In this document: piece after piece, positions 43,778 to 43,779 of the stretch
How the letters are laid out: every line of letters begins with the position of its first letter
Numbering within the stretch: the stretch's first letter is position 1
Assembly (NCBI GenBank): GCA_021813505.1
Contig: JAKAKI010000044.1
Span: 1-43,779, forward strand
Source: a bacterium
GTDB lineage: Bacteria > Zixibacteria > MSB-5A5 > WJJR01
Length of the DNA: 43,779 nucleotides
Reading direction: 5' to 3'
The notes under the pieces: model-generated
The model's database searches: none
The model's input: only the letters and a program-made list of their open reading frames with translations
Told to the model about the DNA's origin: nothing
Made by a program: the position numbers and the translations under genes

Positions 43778-43779
43778 CT

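Overview
The window is about 44 kb of bacterial chromosome, GC-rich by eye. No viral, plasmid or CRISPR module is visible. The best lineage guess is a member of the FCB group such as candidate phylum Zixibacteria. This is inference and rests on three observations: a secreted M4 protease ending in a type IX secretion (Por)-like sorting domain with an NYPNPFN-type motif, a Bacteroidetes-like serine palmitoyltransferase, and several secreted beta-propeller or TPR lipoproteins. No rRNA or marker gene is present to settle it.

Layout. 1-1033: the end of gcvT and a comB-family phosphatase. 1034-1694: nested dispersed repeats, then tRNA-Ser(GCU). 1961-3891: a DUF4386 membrane protein, a convergent lipoprotein and a decayed second DUF4386 copy. 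4097-8497: carA-carB (carbamoyl phosphate synthase). 8498-8944: a second copy of the first large repeat, with its core inverted. 8945-11979 (minus): a secreted C1 peptidase, a TPR protein and a DinB-like protein. 12136-13316: a GIY-YIG protein and a methyltransferase. 13482-16995: a secreted prolyl oligopeptidase followed by a POT peptide transporter, a plausible peptide-salvage pair. 17199-18209: a six-heme cytochrome c. 18478-19889: a divergent pair (small Cys-rich exported protein and aldo/keto reductase) around a perfect 17-bp palindrome. 20037-21050: a protein with a DksA-type zinc finger joined to a PP2C phosphatase.

21154-25857: a repeat-rich stretch. A 121-bp tandem array precedes the M4 protease, and a small GIY-YIG gene sits between related repeat units and a 140-bp tandem array. 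26134-33381: a full SUF iron-sulfur cluster locus, in the order Rrf2 regulator, sufC, sufB, sufD, Rieske ferredoxin, sufS, sufU, sufT, MOSC protein. Most of its genes overlap by a few bases, but it is broken twice by hairpin repeats. 33474-41156: a lipoprotein, then a serine palmitoyltransferase gene divergent from a five-gene run (extended SDR, membrane protein, class V aminotransferase, propeller protein, TlpA-like lipoprotein). The first pair fits bacterial sphingolipid synthesis. 41215-43151 (minus): a nucleotide-sugar epimerase and a family 2 glycosyltransferase. The window closes with the 3' end of a further minus-strand gene.

The most unusual content is the repeat landscape. Two 216-bp elements share same-orientation flanks but carry a 103-bp core in opposite orientations. 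Two tandem arrays with exact 121-bp and 140-bp periods are built from related inverted half-units, and one of them overlaps the stop codon of a GIY-YIG nuclease gene. At least four other hairpin repeat families sit just 3' of genes. No single new defence-like or biosynthetic system is certain. The repeat/GIY-YIG association, the 7-1-7 palindrome and the zinc-finger phosphatase are the best candidates for follow-up.
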